Made by a program: the position numbers and the translations under genes
The notes under the pieces: generated by a model
What the model was told of the DNA's origin: nothing
Database searches by the model: none
What the model saw: the letters and a program-made list of their open reading frames with translations, nothing else
From: Actinomadura darangshiensis
GTDB lineage: Bacteria > Actinomycetota > Actinomycetes > Streptosporangiales > Streptosporangiaceae
Direction: 5' to 3'
Assembly (NCBI RefSeq): GCF_004349235.1
Contig: NZ_SMKY01000034.1
Location: 1-49,498, forward strand
Length of the DNA: 49,498 bases
Shown: one piece after another, positions 16,469 to 25,677 of the stretch
How positions within the stretch are numbered: position 1 is the stretch's first letter
How the letters are laid out: every line of letters starts with the position of its first letter

Positions 16469-17461
16469 TCAGGGGGCAGGGAACGGGAGGGCGCCGGCGC
16501 CGGCCTGGTATTCCAGCGACTCCCGCTCGACTCGGAAGCCGAGCTCCTCGTTGACGGCCAGCATGTGGGCATTGTCGCCGGAATTGTCCGTTTCGATCTC
16601 CCGCACCTCGGGCCGCTGCTCCGCCAGCCAGCGCAGCATCTCCGCCTTCACCCAGATGCCGAGCCGCCTGCCGCGGTGCTCGGGCGCGACGGCCGTGTCG
16701 TACTGCGCCGCCCGGCCCGCGGCCCCGGCCGGCACCACGACCTCGGTGAACCCGGCGACGACGGTGCCGGACAGCGCGGCGACGGTGTACAGGTCGTCGC
16801 CGCGCTTGGCGACGATCTCGGCCATCTCGCGGACGCGGTGCGCGTCCCACGGCGTCCCCTCGTACTCGGCGAAGTCGGCCATGGCGTGCTTGGCGCGGGC
16901 GAGGGCGGAGGCGTGCTCGTCCGGCACCGCGCCGCGCCAGCGGGCGAGGCGGTACCCGGCGGGCGCCGCGGCCAGCAGCCGGGCGACGCGGCCGGCCGGG
17001 ACGTCGTCCAGCCGCAGCAGGAGGCCCCGCAGCGTCAGGACGCACTCGAAGCCGTGCGACTCCAGGAACGGGACGGCCGGGGTGCCCGCGAGCACCTGCG
17101 TGATCACGCTGGTGCGCCCGTCGGCGCGCAGCCCCTCGGCCGCGGCGGCGAGGAGCCGGCCGCCGAGGCCGCGCCGCCGGTGCTCCGGGCGCACCTGGAT
17201 GTCGATCTCGCCGGGGCGGTCGGCGCCCGGTTCGCCGGGCAGCCGCAGCGCCGCCACGCCGAGCAGCCCGCCCCCGGCGCCGCCGGGCACCGCCCACAGC
17301 CGCAGCCGCCCGCCGGGCTCGGCGCCGAGCAGCCGCCGCGCCGTCCGCTCCGGGTCGGGCGCGGGCTCCCCGCCCGGGTCGGCGGCGTGGACCGCGGCCA
17401 GCACGCCGTGCCACTCCCGGATCTGCGCGTCCGGCGGATCATCGAGCGCGATGACGTCCAT
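16469..17461 (-). CDS. GNAT-family protein with two acetyltransferase domains
   Basis: A 330-residue protein with two GNAT folds in tandem, like mycothiol-synthase-type or Eis-like tandem acetyltransferases. Domain 1 (about 1-150) holds VRPEHRRRGLGGRLLAAAA, the acetyl-CoA pyrophosphate loop. Domain 2 (about 170-330) has TAVAPEHRGRRLGIWVKAEML and ends with NAHMLAVNEELGF, a motif frequent in actinomycete GNATs. The second-domain R/Q-x-x-G-x-G/A loop reads RGRRLG. The substrate is unknown. A TACAAA hexamer lies exactly six bases before the ATG (leaderless pattern). The 139 bases between its end and the tRNA hold only short GGAGCC repeats. Confidence 0.87.
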   Translation of the reverse strand: MDVIALDDPPDAQIREWHGVLAAVHAADPGGEPAPDPERTARRLLGAEPGGRLRLWAVPGGAGGGLLGVAALRLPGEPGADRPGEIDIQVRPEHRRRGLGGRLLAAAAEGLRADGRTSVITQVLAGTPAVPFLESHGFECVLTLRGLLLRLDDVPAGRVARLLAAAPAGYRLARWRGAVPDEHASALARAKHAMADFAEYEGTPWDAHRVREMAEIVAKRGDDLYTVAALSGTVVAGFTEVVVPAGAAGRAAQYDTAVAPEHRGRRLGIWVKAEMLRWLAEQRPEVREIETDNSGDNAHMLAVNEELGFRVERESLEYQAGAGALPFPAP

Positions 17462-17508
17462 CCGACTTTTGTACCCGATCCCCGTCCGCCGCGACCGGGA
17501 CCCCGGCC

Positions 17509-17541
17509 AACCCGTGGTTTCGGACACCGCCAAACCGGGTT
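17509..17541 (-). terminator. Candidate terminator hairpin after meaB
   Basis: Directly after the meaB stop codon on the minus strand, AACCCGGTTT can pair with AAACCACGGGTT, giving about ten base pairs with a 2-base bulge and a 10-base loop. No T-run follows. The position at the end of the mutase operon supports a terminator. Confidence 0.5.
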
Positions 17542-18525
17542 TCAGCGGTCCCGCGAGAACGCCTCCAGGATGCGCTCGGCCGCGAGCGCGGGCGTCAGGG
17601 TGCCGTCCGCGACCTCCCGCTCCAGTTCCGGCGCCATCTTCCGGACGCCGGGGTGCCCGTGCAGGTCGGAGAGCAGCCGCTCGCGGACCATCGCCCACGT
17701 CCAGCCGACCTGCTGGCGGCGCCGGCGGGTCTCCAGCTCGCCGGTCTCGCGGAGCCGGTCCTGGTGCTCGACGAGCCGGGCCCACACCTTGTCCAGCCCG
17801 GTGCCCTCCTTGGCACTGCAGGTCAGGACGGGGGTGTCCCGGACGCGTTCGTCGCTTCGCAGCAGCCGCAGCGCCCCGGACAGCTCGCGGGCGGCGCGCT
17901 TGGCCTCCATCTGGTGCTCGCCGTCGGCCTTGTTGACGGCGATGACGTCGGCCAGCTCCAGCACGCCCTTCTTGATCCCCTGGAGCTGGTCGCCGGTGCG
18001 GGCGAGGGTGAGGAACAGGAAGGAGTCGACCATCTCGGCGACGGTCGTCTCGGACTGCCCGACCCCGACCGTCTCGACGAGGACGACGTCGTACCCGGCC
18101 GCCTCCATGACCACCATCGCCTCGCGGGTGGCCTTGGCGACGCCGCCGAGCGTCCCGGTCGTGGGCGAGGGCCGGATGAACGCGTGCGGGTCGGCGGCGA
18201 GGTGCTGCATGCGGGTCTTGTCGCCGAGGATGCTGCCGCCCGTCCGGGTCGAGGACGGGTCGACGGCGAGCACCGCGACCTTGTGCCCCTCGCCCGTCAG
18301 CCGGGTGCCGAGCGTGTCGATGAACGTGGACTTGCCGACGCCGGGCACGCCGGTGATGCCGACGCGGCGGGCGTTCCCGGCGCGCGGGGTCAGCTCGACC
18401 AGCAGCTTCTGCGCCAGCTCGCGGTGGTCGGGCCGGGTCGACTCCACCAGCGTGATCGCGCGCGCGATCCAGGCCCGCGACCCGTCCCGCACGCCGGCCG
18501 CGTAGTCGCCCAGCCCGTGCCTCAC
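17542..18525 (-). CDS. meaB: Methylmalonyl-CoA mutase-associated GTPase MeaB
   Basis: A 327-residue G3E-family GTPase that protects and reloads methylmalonyl-CoA mutase with adenosylcobalamin. The P-loop is [10 protein letters not shown] (near residues 60-70), switch regions follow in [19 protein letters not shown], the Walker B-like [10 protein letters not shown] and the base-specificity motif VNKADG. Length is normal. The GTG start overlaps the TGA of the mutase large-subunit gene by 4 bases, so translation is coupled. This chaperone is the expected third gene of the actinomycete mutAB-meaB operon. Confidence 0.95.
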   Translation of the reverse strand: MRHGLGDYAAGVRDGSRAWIARAITLVESTRPDHRELAQKLLVELTPRAGNARRVGITGVPGVGKSTFIDTLGTRLTGEGHKVAVLAVDPSSTRTGGSILGDKTRMQHLAADPHAFIRPSPTTGTLGGVAKATREAMVVMEAAGYDVVLVETVGVGQSETTVAEMVDSFLFLTLARTGDQLQGIKKGVLELADVIAVNKADGEHQMEAKRAARELSGALRLLRSDERVRDTPVLTCSAKEGTGLDKVWARLVEHQDRLRETGELETRRRRQQVGWTWAMVRERLLSDLHGHPGVRKMAPELEREVADGTLTPALAAERILEAFSRDR

Positions 18526-20735
18526 CGGGGCGCGTGCCCGAGCTTGCCGGTCAGCTCGTCCAGCAGGCCGATCGCCGCGTCCGCGAGGACGGTGCCGGGC
18601 GGGAAGATCGCCGAGGCGCCGGCGGCGCGCAGCTCCGCGAAGTCCCCGGGCGGGATGACCCCGCCGACGACGATCATGATGTCGTCGCGGCCGAGCGCGG
18701 CCAGCTCCTCGCGCAGCGCGGGCACCAGCGTGAGGTGGCCGGCGGCGAGGGAGTTGACGCCGACGATGTGCACGTCGGCCTCGACGGCCTGCCGGGCGAC
18801 CTCGCCGGGGGTCTGGAACAGCGGGCCCACGTCGACGTCGAAGCCGAGGTCGGCGAACCCGGTCGCGATCACCTTCTGGCCGCGGTCGTGGCCGTCCTGC
18901 CCCATCTTGGCGACGAGGATGCGGGGGCGGCGGCCCTCGGCGTCCTCGAACGCGGCGGTCGCCGCGCGCGCCTTCTCGATGCTCGTCACCTGCCCCGCCT
19001 CTTCGCGATACACACCGGAGATCGTACGGATCTGCGCCGCGTGCCGCCCGTACGCCTTCTCCAGGGCGTCGGAGATCTCGCCGACGGTGGCCTTGGCGCG
19101 GGCCGCGCCGATGGCGAGCGCGAGGAGGTTGTGCTCCGGCCCGGACCCGCGGGTGCCGTCCTCGGCGGCCCCGGCGGCGCGGGTCAGCGCGTCCAGCGCC
19201 GACCTCGCCGCGGTCTCGTCGCGCTCCTCGCGCAGCCGGCGCAGCTTGTCGATCTGCTGCGCGCGGACGGACGCGTTGTCGACCTTGAGGACCTCGATCT
19301 CCTGCTCGGCGTCCGGCCGGTACTTGTTGACGCCGATGACGGGCTGGCGGCCGGAGTCGATGCGGGCCTGGGTGCGGGCGGCGGCCTCCTCGATGCGCAG
19401 CTTCGGCAGCCCCTCGTCGATCGCCTTGGCCATGCCCCCGGCCTGCTCGACCTCGGTGATGTGGCCCCAGGCCCGGCGGGCGAGGTCGTAGGTGAGCCGC
19501 TCCACGTAGGCGCTGCCGCCCCACGGGTCGATCGTGCGGGTCGTCCCGGACTCCTGCTGGAGGAGCAGCTGGGTGTTGCGGGCGATGCGGGCGGAGAAGT
19601 CGGTCGGCAGGGCGAGGGCCTCGTCCAGCGCGTTGGTGTGCAGCGACTGGGTGTGGCCCTGGGTGGCCGCCATGGCCTCGATGCAGGTGCGAGCGACGTT
19701 GTTGTAGACGTCCTGGGCGGTCAACGACCAGCCGGACGTCTGCGAGTGCGTCCGCAGCGACAGCGACTTGGGGTTCTGCGGCCCGAACGTCTTCACCAGC
19801 CGCGCCCACAGCAGCCGGGCGGCGCGGAGCTTGGCGACCTCCATGAAGAAGTTCATGCCGATCGCCCAGAAGAACGACAGGCGGGGCGCGAACGCGTCGA
19901 TGTCCAGGCCGGCGTCGCGCCCGGCGCGGATGTACTCGACGCCGTCGGCGAGCGTGTAGGCCAGCTCCAGGTCGGCGGTGGCCCCGGCCTCCTGGATGTG
20001 GTAGCCGGAGATCGAGATGGAGTTGTACTTCGGCATCCGCTGCGAGGTGTACGCGAAGATGTCGGAGATGATCCGCATCGACGGCTGCGGCGGGTAGATG
20101 TAGGTGTTGCGGACCATGAACTCCTTGAGGATGTCGTTCTGGATGGTCCCCGCGAGGGCCTCCGGCTGCACCCCCTGCTCCTCCGCCGCGGCGATGTAGA
20201 GCGCCAGGACCGGCAGCACGGCACCGTTCATGGTCATCGACACGCTCATCTTGTCGAGCGGGATGCCGTCGAAGAGCCGGCGCATGTCGTAGATCGAGTC
20301 GATCGCCACCCCGGCCATGCCGACGTCGCCTGCGACACGGGGGTGGTCGGAGTCGTAGCCGCGGTGGGTGGCCAGGTCGAACGCGACCGACAGGCCCTTC
20401 TGCCCGGCCGCGAGGTTGCGGCGGTAGAAGGCGTTGGACTCCTCCGCGGTGGAGAACCCGGCGTACTGCCGGATCGTCCACGGCTGGGTCGCGTACATCG
20501 CCGGGTAGGGGCCGCGCAGGTACGGCGCGATGCCCGGCAGGGTGCCGAGGAAGTCGACGCCGGCCAGGTCGTCGCCGGTGTAGAGGGGCTGGACGCCGAT
20601 GCCCTCCGGCGTGTCCCAGGTCTGGGCGCCCGGGTCCTTGCCGGTGCTCTCCGCGACCGCGGCGCGCCACCGCTTGGCGGCCTCGTCGGCGGGCGCCGCC
20701 GGTCCGAGCTCGATCTCGGTGAAGTCGGGGATCAT
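18522..20735 (-). CDS. scpA: Methylmalonyl-CoA mutase, large (catalytic) subunit
   Basis: A 737-residue adenosylcobalamin-dependent mutase subunit (also called mutB) that interconverts (R)-methylmalonyl-CoA and succinyl-CoA. The N-terminal TIM-barrel shows [21 protein letters not shown] (split across about residues 94-115) and RDAGLDID; the C-terminal cobalamin domain carries DGHDRG (614-619) with the lower cobalt ligand His616, then GVNSLAAGH and [11 protein letters not shown]. Length and motif order are normal. It overlaps mutA and meaB by 4 bases at each end. In actinomycetes the enzyme links propionate and branched-chain degradation to succinate, or supplies methylmalonyl-CoA for polyketides. 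Confidence 0.97.
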   Translation of the reverse strand: MIPDFTEIELGPAAPADEAAKRWRAAVAESTGKDPGAQTWDTPEGIGVQPLYTGDDLAGVDFLGTLPGIAPYLRGPYPAMYATQPWTIRQYAGFSTAEESNAFYRRNLAAGQKGLSVAFDLATHRGYDSDHPRVAGDVGMAGVAIDSIYDMRRLFDGIPLDKMSVSMTMNGAVLPVLALYIAAAEEQGVQPEALAGTIQNDILKEFMVRNTYIYPPQPSMRIISDIFAYTSQRMPKYNSISISGYHIQEAGATADLELAYTLADGVEYIRAGRDAGLDIDAFAPRLSFFWAIGMNFFMEVAKLRAARLLWARLVKTFGPQNPKSLSLRTHSQTSGWSLTAQDVYNNVARTCIEAMAATQGHTQSLHTNALDEALALPTDFSARIARNTQLLLQQESGTTRTIDPWGGSAYVERLTYDLARRAWGHITEVEQAGGMAKAIDEGLPKLRIEEAAARTQARIDSGRQPVIGVNKYRPDAEQEIEVLKVDNASVRAQQIDKLRRLREERDETAARSALDALTRAAGAAEDGTRGSGPEHNLLALAIGAARAKATVGEISDALEKAYGRHAAQIRTISGVYREEAGQVTSIEKARAATAAFEDAEGRRPRILVAKMGQDGHDRGQKVIATGFADLGFDVDVGPLFQTPGEVARQAVEADVHIVGVNSLAAGHLTLVPALREELAALGRDDIMIVVGGVIPPGDFAELRAAGASAIFPPGTVLADAAIGLLDELTGKLGHAPR

Positions 20736-22555
20736 TCGCTCACTCCCAGATCACGGAGGGTGGTCTCCAGCACCTCGATCGCGTCGCATCCCGCGTACAC
20801 GTGGGCGCCGACCCCCTCGTAGGTTCCCTTACCCGCGAGCCAGACCTTCACGGCACCCGCCTCGCGCAGAACCCGCGCGGCATCCTCCGCCTGCTCCCCG
20901 TACAGCCTGTCGCTGGAGCAGATGCAGGCGACGGCGGCACCGGACGTCCCGAACTCCTCCGGGGACCCGCTGACCGTCTCGATCCCGCCCGCCTGGAAGA
21001 GGTTGGCGGCGAACGACGCGCGCGCCGTGTGGACGGCGACGGGCCCGAGCGTGGCGAGGAAGACCTTCGGGCGCGAGCCGGTCGCCCCGGCGTGGGCGTC
21101 GGACCGGTCGCGGAGCGTCTCGAAGTCCTGCGCGTACGTGACGACCGGCAGGCCGCCGCCGGGCCGCCGGGGCGCCGGGTCGCGCTCGGGCAGCCGCTCG
21201 GCGAGGTCGGGGTACTCGCTGACGCCGGTCAGCGGGGCCTTGCGGCGCGCGATGTCCTCGCGGCGCCGCCCCCAGGTGGCGGCGAGGCGGCCGGCGACGA
21301 GGCCCGATCCGAGCGCGGCGGCGAGGCCCCCGGCCCTCTCGATCTCGGTGAACCACGTCCAGGCGGCCTGGGCGAGGTCCTCGGTGAGGCTCTCGGTGTA
21401 CCAGGACCCGCCCGCCGGGTCGACGACGCGCGCGAGGCTCGACTCCTCCAGCAGGAGCGTCTGGGTGTTGCGGGCGATGCGGCGGGCGAAGCCGTCGGGC
21501 AGGCCGAGGCGGGCGTCGAACGGCTGGACGGTGACCGCGTCGGCGCCGCCGACCCCGGCCGCGAACGCCGCGACGGTGGTGCGGAGCATGTTCACCCACG
21601 GGTCGCGGCGCGTCATCATCGCCGCCGAGGTGACCGCGTGGACCCGCGCGGCCGTGCCCTCGGCGGCGCCGCTGACCTCGGCGACCCGCGCCCAGAGGCG
21701 GCGCGCGGCGCGCAGCTTGGCGATCGAGGAGAACTGGTCGGCGTTGACGGCGAGGCGGAACTCGATCTGCCCGAACGCCTCGTCCACGCTCAGCCCGGCG
21801 TCGGTCAGCGCGCGCAGGTACGCGACGCCGGCGGCGACGGCGGCGCCCAGCTCCTCGGCGTCACCGCCGCCCGCGTCGTGGTACGGGGTGCCGTCGGCGA
21901 CGATCGCGCGCAGCTTCGGGAACTCGCGGGCGCACCGGACGGCCAGCGCGGCGGTCTCCTCCAGCGATCCGGGGCCGCCGGTGCGCGCCGCGAGGCCGAG
22001 CGGGTCGGCGCCGAGGTTGCCGGACGCGTCCGCCGCGTTCCCGCGCCCGGTGACCAGGGACAGGAAGGCGTCCGCCGCCTCGCCCGCCGACGCGCCGGCG
22101 TCCAGCACGACGGGCGCCAGGTCGAGCAGGACGCCGCGCAGCGCGTCCGGCAGCCCGCCGACGGGCACTCCGCCCTCGCCGAGCCGCAGCCAGACGGACG
22201 TGGCGCCGTTCTCCAGGTCGGCGAGGATCGCCTCCCGCGTGACGGCCGGGTCCGGGTGGGCGTGCCGCTGCCGGACGTCCCAGCCCGCGATGCCCTCGCC
22301 GTCGGGACGCACCTCGCGGACGTACGGGGCCAGCCCGGGGCGCCCCGCCGGGGCGTCGTCGCGCGTGTAGAGCGCGGCGACCGGTACCCCGTCGTAGGAC
22401 TCGCGGGTCAGCAGGCCCTCGATCTCGTCGAGGGAGGTGTCCTCGGTCGCCGCGCCGGACCTGCGCAGCACCCCCTTCACCATCTCCCGCCACCGGTCGC
22501 GCTCGGCCGGGGGGAAGGCGGCGGCCAGTTCGAGTTCCTCAGGCGGCACCGTCAT
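20732..22555 (-). CDS. mutA: Methylmalonyl-CoA mutase, small subunit
   Basis: A 607-residue, non-catalytic partner of the large subunit. The mutase barrel region is recognisable ([46 protein letters not shown]). In the C-terminal cobalamin-like domain the DxHxxG motif is replaced by [12 protein letters not shown], the hallmark of MutA, so it does not hold cobalt through His. TACGAT lies exactly seven bases before the ATG (22563-22568), suggesting a leaderless start of the operon. The gene is divergent from an acyl-CoA dehydrogenase across 128 bases in which I see no cobalamin-riboswitch features. Confidence 0.95.
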   Translation of the reverse strand: MTVPPEELELAAAFPPAERDRWREMVKGVLRRSGAATEDTSLDEIEGLLTRESYDGVPVAALYTRDDAPAGRPGLAPYVREVRPDGEGIAGWDVRQRHAHPDPAVTREAILADLENGATSVWLRLGEGGVPVGGLPDALRGVLLDLAPVVLDAGASAGEAADAFLSLVTGRGNAADASGNLGADPLGLAARTGGPGSLEETAALAVRCAREFPKLRAIVADGTPYHDAGGGDAEELGAAVAAGVAYLRALTDAGLSVDEAFGQIEFRLAVNADQFSSIAKLRAARRLWARVAEVSGAAEGTAARVHAVTSAAMMTRRDPWVNMLRTTVAAFAAGVGGADAVTVQPFDARLGLPDGFARRIARNTQTLLLEESSLARVVDPAGGSWYTESLTEDLAQAAWTWFTEIERAGGLAAALGSGLVAGRLAATWGRRREDIARRKAPLTGVSEYPDLAERLPERDPAPRRPGGGLPVVTYAQDFETLRDRSDAHAGATGSRPKVFLATLGPVAVHTARASFAANLFQAGGIETVSGSPEEFGTSGAAVACICSSDRLYGEQAEDAARVLREAGAVKVWLAGKGTYEGVGAHVYAGCDAIEVLETTLRDLGVSE

Positions 22556-22683
22556 GTCCTGGATCGTAGGCGAGCGACCGAATCCCGCTCGAAACCGGGT
22601 CCCGCTGATCAGAACGCGCCGGCGGTGGCGCGCCGCGGGCCGGGGCGCCGGTTAGCGGTGCGCCGCCCGGGAAGGGAGGGGCC

Positions 22684-23862
22684 ATGACCCTGGATCCGCT
22701 CCCCGGTGACCTGTACCACATGCAAGAACTCCTCGACGGGCCCGAGAAGGAGATCGTCGGGCGGGTGCGCGCCTTCCTGGAGGCGAAGGTCGCGCCGATC
22801 GCGAACGACTGCTGGGCGCGGGCCGAGTTCCCCTTCGACCTGATCCCGCAGTACGGGGACCTCGGCATCGCGGGCCTGGCCCACGATGAGTGCCCGGGCG
22901 AGAAGCCGAGCAGCCTGCTCACCGGGTTCCTCGCGATGGACATGGCCCGGGTGGACCCGTCCATGGCGACGTTCTTCGGCGTGCACAGCGGGCTGGCGAT
23001 GGGCAGCATCGGCCGGTGCGGGTCCGCGGAGCAGCGGCGGCGGTGGCTCCCCGCGATGGGGCGGATGGAGAAGATCGGCGCGTTCGCGCTCACCGAGCCG
23101 GAGGGCGGGTCGGACGTCGCCCTCGGGCTCCGCACCACCGCCCGCCGCGACGGCGGCCACTGGGTGCTGAACGGCGCCAAGCGCTGGATCGGCAACGCCA
23201 CCTTCGCCGACCACACCGTCGTCTGGGCCAAGGACGAGGCCGACGGCCAGGTGAAGGGCTTCGTCGTCGCCAAGGGGACGCCGGGCTTCACCGCCACCCG
23301 GATCGAGAACAAGATCGCGCTGCGGACCGTGCAGAACGCCGACATCGTGCTGGCGGACTGCCGCGTCCCGGAGGCCGACCGGCTCACCGGGGCGAACAGC
23401 TTCAAGGACACCGCCGCCATCCTGCGCCGGACCCGCAGCGGCGTCGCCTGGCAGGCCGTCGGGGTGATGCTCGCCGCCTACGAGATCGCCCGCGACTACG
23501 CCGTGGAGCGCGAGCAGTTCGGGCGGCCGATCGCCAAGTTCCAGCTCGTCCAGGACCTGCTGGTCAAGATGCTGGGGAACGCGACGGCCTCGCTCGGCAT
23601 GGTGGTGCGGCTCGCGCAGCTCCAGGACGACGGCCTCTACCGCGACGAGCACTCCGCGCTCGCCAAGGCGTACTGCACGAGCCGCATGCGGGAGGTCGTC
23701 GGCTGGGCGCGCGAGCTGATGGCGGGCAACGGGATCGTCCTCGACTACGACATCGGCCGGTTCGTCGCCGACGCCGAGGCGCTCTACTCCTACGAGGGCA
23801 CCCGCGAGATCAACACGCTGATCGTCGGGCGGGCGGCGACCGGCCTCGGGGCCTTCGTCTGA
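22684..23862 (+). CDS. Acyl-CoA dehydrogenase family protein
   Basis: A 392-residue flavoprotein of the glutaryl-CoA-dehydrogenase-like branch. Landmarks are FALTEPEGGSDV (flavin loop), WIGNATFADHTVVWAK, QFGRPIAKFQLVQDLL and YSYEGTREIN with catalytic-base Glu371. The residues that bind the glutaryl carboxylate in human GCDH (Glu87, Arg94, Ser98) align here with Ala, Ala and Gly in MARVDPSMATFFGVH, so it probably oxidises a different acyl-CoA without decarboxylation. GGGAGG precedes the ATG. It is divergent from the methylmalonyl-CoA mutase operon, which fits branched-chain or propionyl-CoA supply. Confidence 0.93.
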   Translation: MTLDPLPGDLYHMQELLDGPEKEIVGRVRAFLEAKVAPIANDCWARAEFPFDLIPQYGDLGIAGLAHDECPGEKPSSLLTGFLAMDMARVDPSMATFFGVHSGLAMGSIGRCGSAEQRRRWLPAMGRMEKIGAFALTEPEGGSDVALGLRTTARRDGGHWVLNGAKRWIGNATFADHTVVWAKDEADGQVKGFVVAKGTPGFTATRIENKIALRTVQNADIVLADCRVPEADRLTGANSFKDTAAILRRTRSGVAWQAVGVMLAAYEIARDYAVEREQFGRPIAKFQLVQDLLVKMLGNATASLGMVVRLAQLQDDGLYRDEHSALAKAYCTSRMREVVGWARELMAGNGIVLDYDIGRFVADAEALYSYEGTREINTLIVGRAATGLGAFV

Positions 23863-23919
23863 CCCCTCTTCGCGGTGCCCCGGAGGCACCCCGGAAGGCC
23901 CTGCGGCAAGGGGCGTTGC

Positions 23920-23925
23920 TAGAGT
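23920..23925 (+). promoter_or_regulatory. Extended -10-type promoter upstream of the small membrane protein
   Basis: TTGCTAGAGT contains TAGAGT (TANNNT) with the TGN extension that can replace a -35. It lies 68 bases before the ATG at 23993; AGAGGGA near 23976-23982 is the likely ribosome-binding site. Confidence 0.4.
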
Positions 23926-23992
23926 TCGGCGGCGGAGGCACCGCGCTCCGAGCAGATCCCCGACCCGAACCTTGCAGAGGGAAGACGAACGC

Positions 23993-24202
23993 ATGTCGAC
24001 TGGCAGCCACGCCGGGCGCCCGAAGTCCTGGGTCGCCGTGGCCATCATCTTCATCGGTTTCGCCATCGGCGGCGCCGGCCTCGTCATGGGGCCCGACTGG
24101 ATCGTGTTCGGGGTGGGCGCCGCGGTCACCGTGGTCGGCGGCATCATCGCCCTCGCGGTCGACATCATGACCGATGTCGTCGTGGACGAGCCCCGCGCGT
24201 AG
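23993..24202 (+). CDS. HGxxPAAW-like small membrane protein
   Basis: A 69-residue protein with two hydrophobic helices (about 16-36 and 40-60) after a short polar start. The N-terminus GSHAGRPKSWVAV matches the pattern of the actinobacterial HGxxPAAW family, in which a His-Gly...Trp motif precedes the first helix; here the motif reads HAGRPKSW. The function of this family is unknown. I start it at the ATG at 23993 because AGAGGGA lies just upstream; an in-frame ATG 21 bases earlier lacks a site. The end is acidic (DEPRA) and faces the cytoplasm if both ends are inside. Confidence 0.72.
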   Translation: MSTGSHAGRPKSWVAVAIIFIGFAIGGAGLVMGPDWIVFGVGAAVTVVGGIIALAVDIMTDVVVDEPRA

Positions 24203-24315
24203 CCAGCCGACGGCCGGGCGAGCCCGCGCGCGGGGCCGCTGAACGGCGGGTCAAAAGAGGGTCAAGAAGATCCCGCGTAGCGCGTTCCCCTGCCCGCGGC
24301 AGGTGCGAAAGGGGC

Positions 24316-24350
24316 GGCGGCAACGTACCGTCGAAGGGAACGTTGCCGCC
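24316..24350 (+). promoter_or_regulatory. Perfect 11-bp inverted repeat in the leader of the carboxylate-amine ligase gene
   Basis: Arms GGCGGCAACGT and ACGTTGCCGCC flank a 13-base loop, ending 29 bases before the ATG at 24380. It could be an operator or a 5' leader hairpin. No T-run follows, and no convergent gene ends here, so a terminator is less likely. Confidence 0.5.
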
Positions 24351-24379
24351 TGCGTCGCCCCCGAGCCCGAGGTGGTGGG

Positions 24380-25468
24380 ATGGCCCTGCGATTCGGAATC
24401 GAGGAAGAGTACTTCGTCGTCGATCCCGTCTCCCGGGAGGTCGTCCCCCGCGCCGCCGACGTGGTGCGGCGGGCGGGCGCGGCACTGGGCGAGCGCGCCT
24501 CCACGGAGCTGGTCGCCTTCCTCGCCGAGGCCAAGACGACGCCGTGCGACGACCTGGACAAGCTGGCCGAGCAGATCCGGTCGATGCGGGCGGCGATGGC
24601 CGCCGCCGCGGCGGCCGAGGGCGTCCGGCTCGCCGCGACCGGTACGCCCGTGCTGGGCGACCTGGTCCCCGCGCCCATCGTGGCCGGCGCCCGCTACGCC
24701 GAGAGCCTCGCCGTCTACCGCGGCCTGGACGACGAGCAGAGCATCTGCTCCTGCCACGTCCACGTCGAGATGCCGGACCGGGAGCGCGCCGTGCAGGTCG
24801 GCAACCACCTGCGCCCCTGGCTGCCGGTGCTGCTGGCGCTCACCGCGAACTCCCCGTACTGGGCGGGGCGCGACACCGGGCACGCCTGCTGGCGCGTGAT
24901 GGCGTGGGCGCGGTGGCCGGTGGCGGGGCCGCCGCCGTTCTTCGAGTCCGCCGCGCACTACGACGACCTCGTCGGGACGCTGCTCGGCTGCGGCGCCCTG
25001 ATGGACACCGGGACGATCTTCTGGGACGTCCGGCCGTCGGCGCGGCTGCCCACGGTCGAGGTCCGGCTCGCCGACGTCGCCCCCGCCGCGGAGGAGGCGG
25101 CGGTACTCGCCGCGCTGGTCCGGGCGCTGGTCCAGGTGGCCTCCGAAGCGGTGGAGGCGGGCGAGCGGGCGCCGGACCCGCCCCAGGAGATGCTGCGCGC
25201 CGCGTACTGGCTGGCGGCGCGGGACGGCCTGGCCGGGCGGGGCGTGGACCTGCGCACGGGGCGTCCCGCCGGGTTCCGGGCGATGGCCGGCGACCTGCTC
25301 GCGCACGCGCTGCCCGCGCTGCGCGACGCCGGGGACGCGGACCTCGTCACCCGCGGCGTCCGGGACCTGCTGGCGGGCGGGACGGGCGCGGAGCGGCAGC
25401 GCGGCGCCTACCGCAGGCGCGGCCGGCTGACCGACGTGGTCGACGGCGTGCTGCTGCGCGACCGGTGA
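24380..25468 (+). CDS. YbdK-type carboxylate-amine ligase (glutamate-cysteine ligase family 2)
   Basis: A 362-residue ATP-dependent carboxylate-amine ligase. It opens MALRFGIEEEYFVVDP, the GIEEE metal-binding motif typical of the YbdK/GCS2 group, and continues with SICSCHVHVE (metal His), LTANSPYWAGRDTG and IFWDVRPSARLPTVEVRLADV (split). These enzymes join glutamate to cysteine or another amine weakly in E. coli; in actinomycetes, which use mycothiol, the true substrate is uncertain. GAGGTGGTGGG precedes the ATG. It stands alone, with a leader inverted repeat before it and a short hairpin plus T-run after it. Confidence 0.88.
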   Translation: MALRFGIEEEYFVVDPVSREVVPRAADVVRRAGAALGERASTELVAFLAEAKTTPCDDLDKLAEQIRSMRAAMAAAAAAEGVRLAATGTPVLGDLVPAPIVAGARYAESLAVYRGLDDEQSICSCHVHVEMPDRERAVQVGNHLRPWLPVLLALTANSPYWAGRDTGHACWRVMAWARWPVAGPPPFFESAAHYDDLVGTLLGCGALMDTGTIFWDVRPSARLPTVEVRLADVAPAAEEAAVLAALVRALVQVASEAVEAGERAPDPPQEMLRAAYWLAARDGLAGRGVDLRTGRPAGFRAMAGDLLAHALPALRDAGDADLVTRGVRDLLAGGTGAERQRGAYRRRGRLTDVVDGVLLRDR

Positions 25469-25508
25469 GGCCAGACGGAAGCGATTCGACGCTCTAAAAC
25501 GGATTGTT

Positions 25509-25527
25509 CAGGATTTCTCCTGTTTTT
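25509..25527 (+). terminator. Short intrinsic terminator after the ligase gene
   Basis: CAGGA-TTTC-TCCTG followed at once by TTTTT, 41 bases after the ligase stop codon. The stem is only 5 bp, but a T5 run is rare in this high-GC window. Confidence 0.5.
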
Positions 25528-25626
25528 GACCGGCCCCTGGCGGGTACCGGTGCTCCTGGACGAAAGTTCAGCTGACCTCGGGGGATGTCCGCACGGGTCC
25601 GTCTCGCACGGCCGCCTGACGGCGCG

Positions 25627-25632
25627 TACCCT
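25627..25632 (+). promoter_or_regulatory. -10-like TACCCT upstream of the MEDS/HATPase gene
   Basis: TACCCT fits TANNNT, placing transcription start near 25640 with a 38-base leader that contains GGAG ten bases before the ATG at 25678. No clear -35 is visible. The rest of the 209-base gap holds nothing else I recognise besides the terminator. Confidence 0.35.
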
Positions 25633-25677
25633 CGGTCGGATGCACGTGACAGCCGAACCGGACGGAGCGACCGCGCG

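Noticed and set aside
17542..20670. 1042-codon frame ending as MeaB
   Set aside because: MeaB begins at the GTG at 18525; upstream codons are a shadow of the mutase large subunit.
22556..22683. Search for a cobalamin riboswitch before the mutase operon
   Set aside because: The gap is 128 bases, and a -10-like hexamer lies seven bases before the mutA ATG, leaving no room for a leader riboswitch; no B12-box-like sequence is seen.
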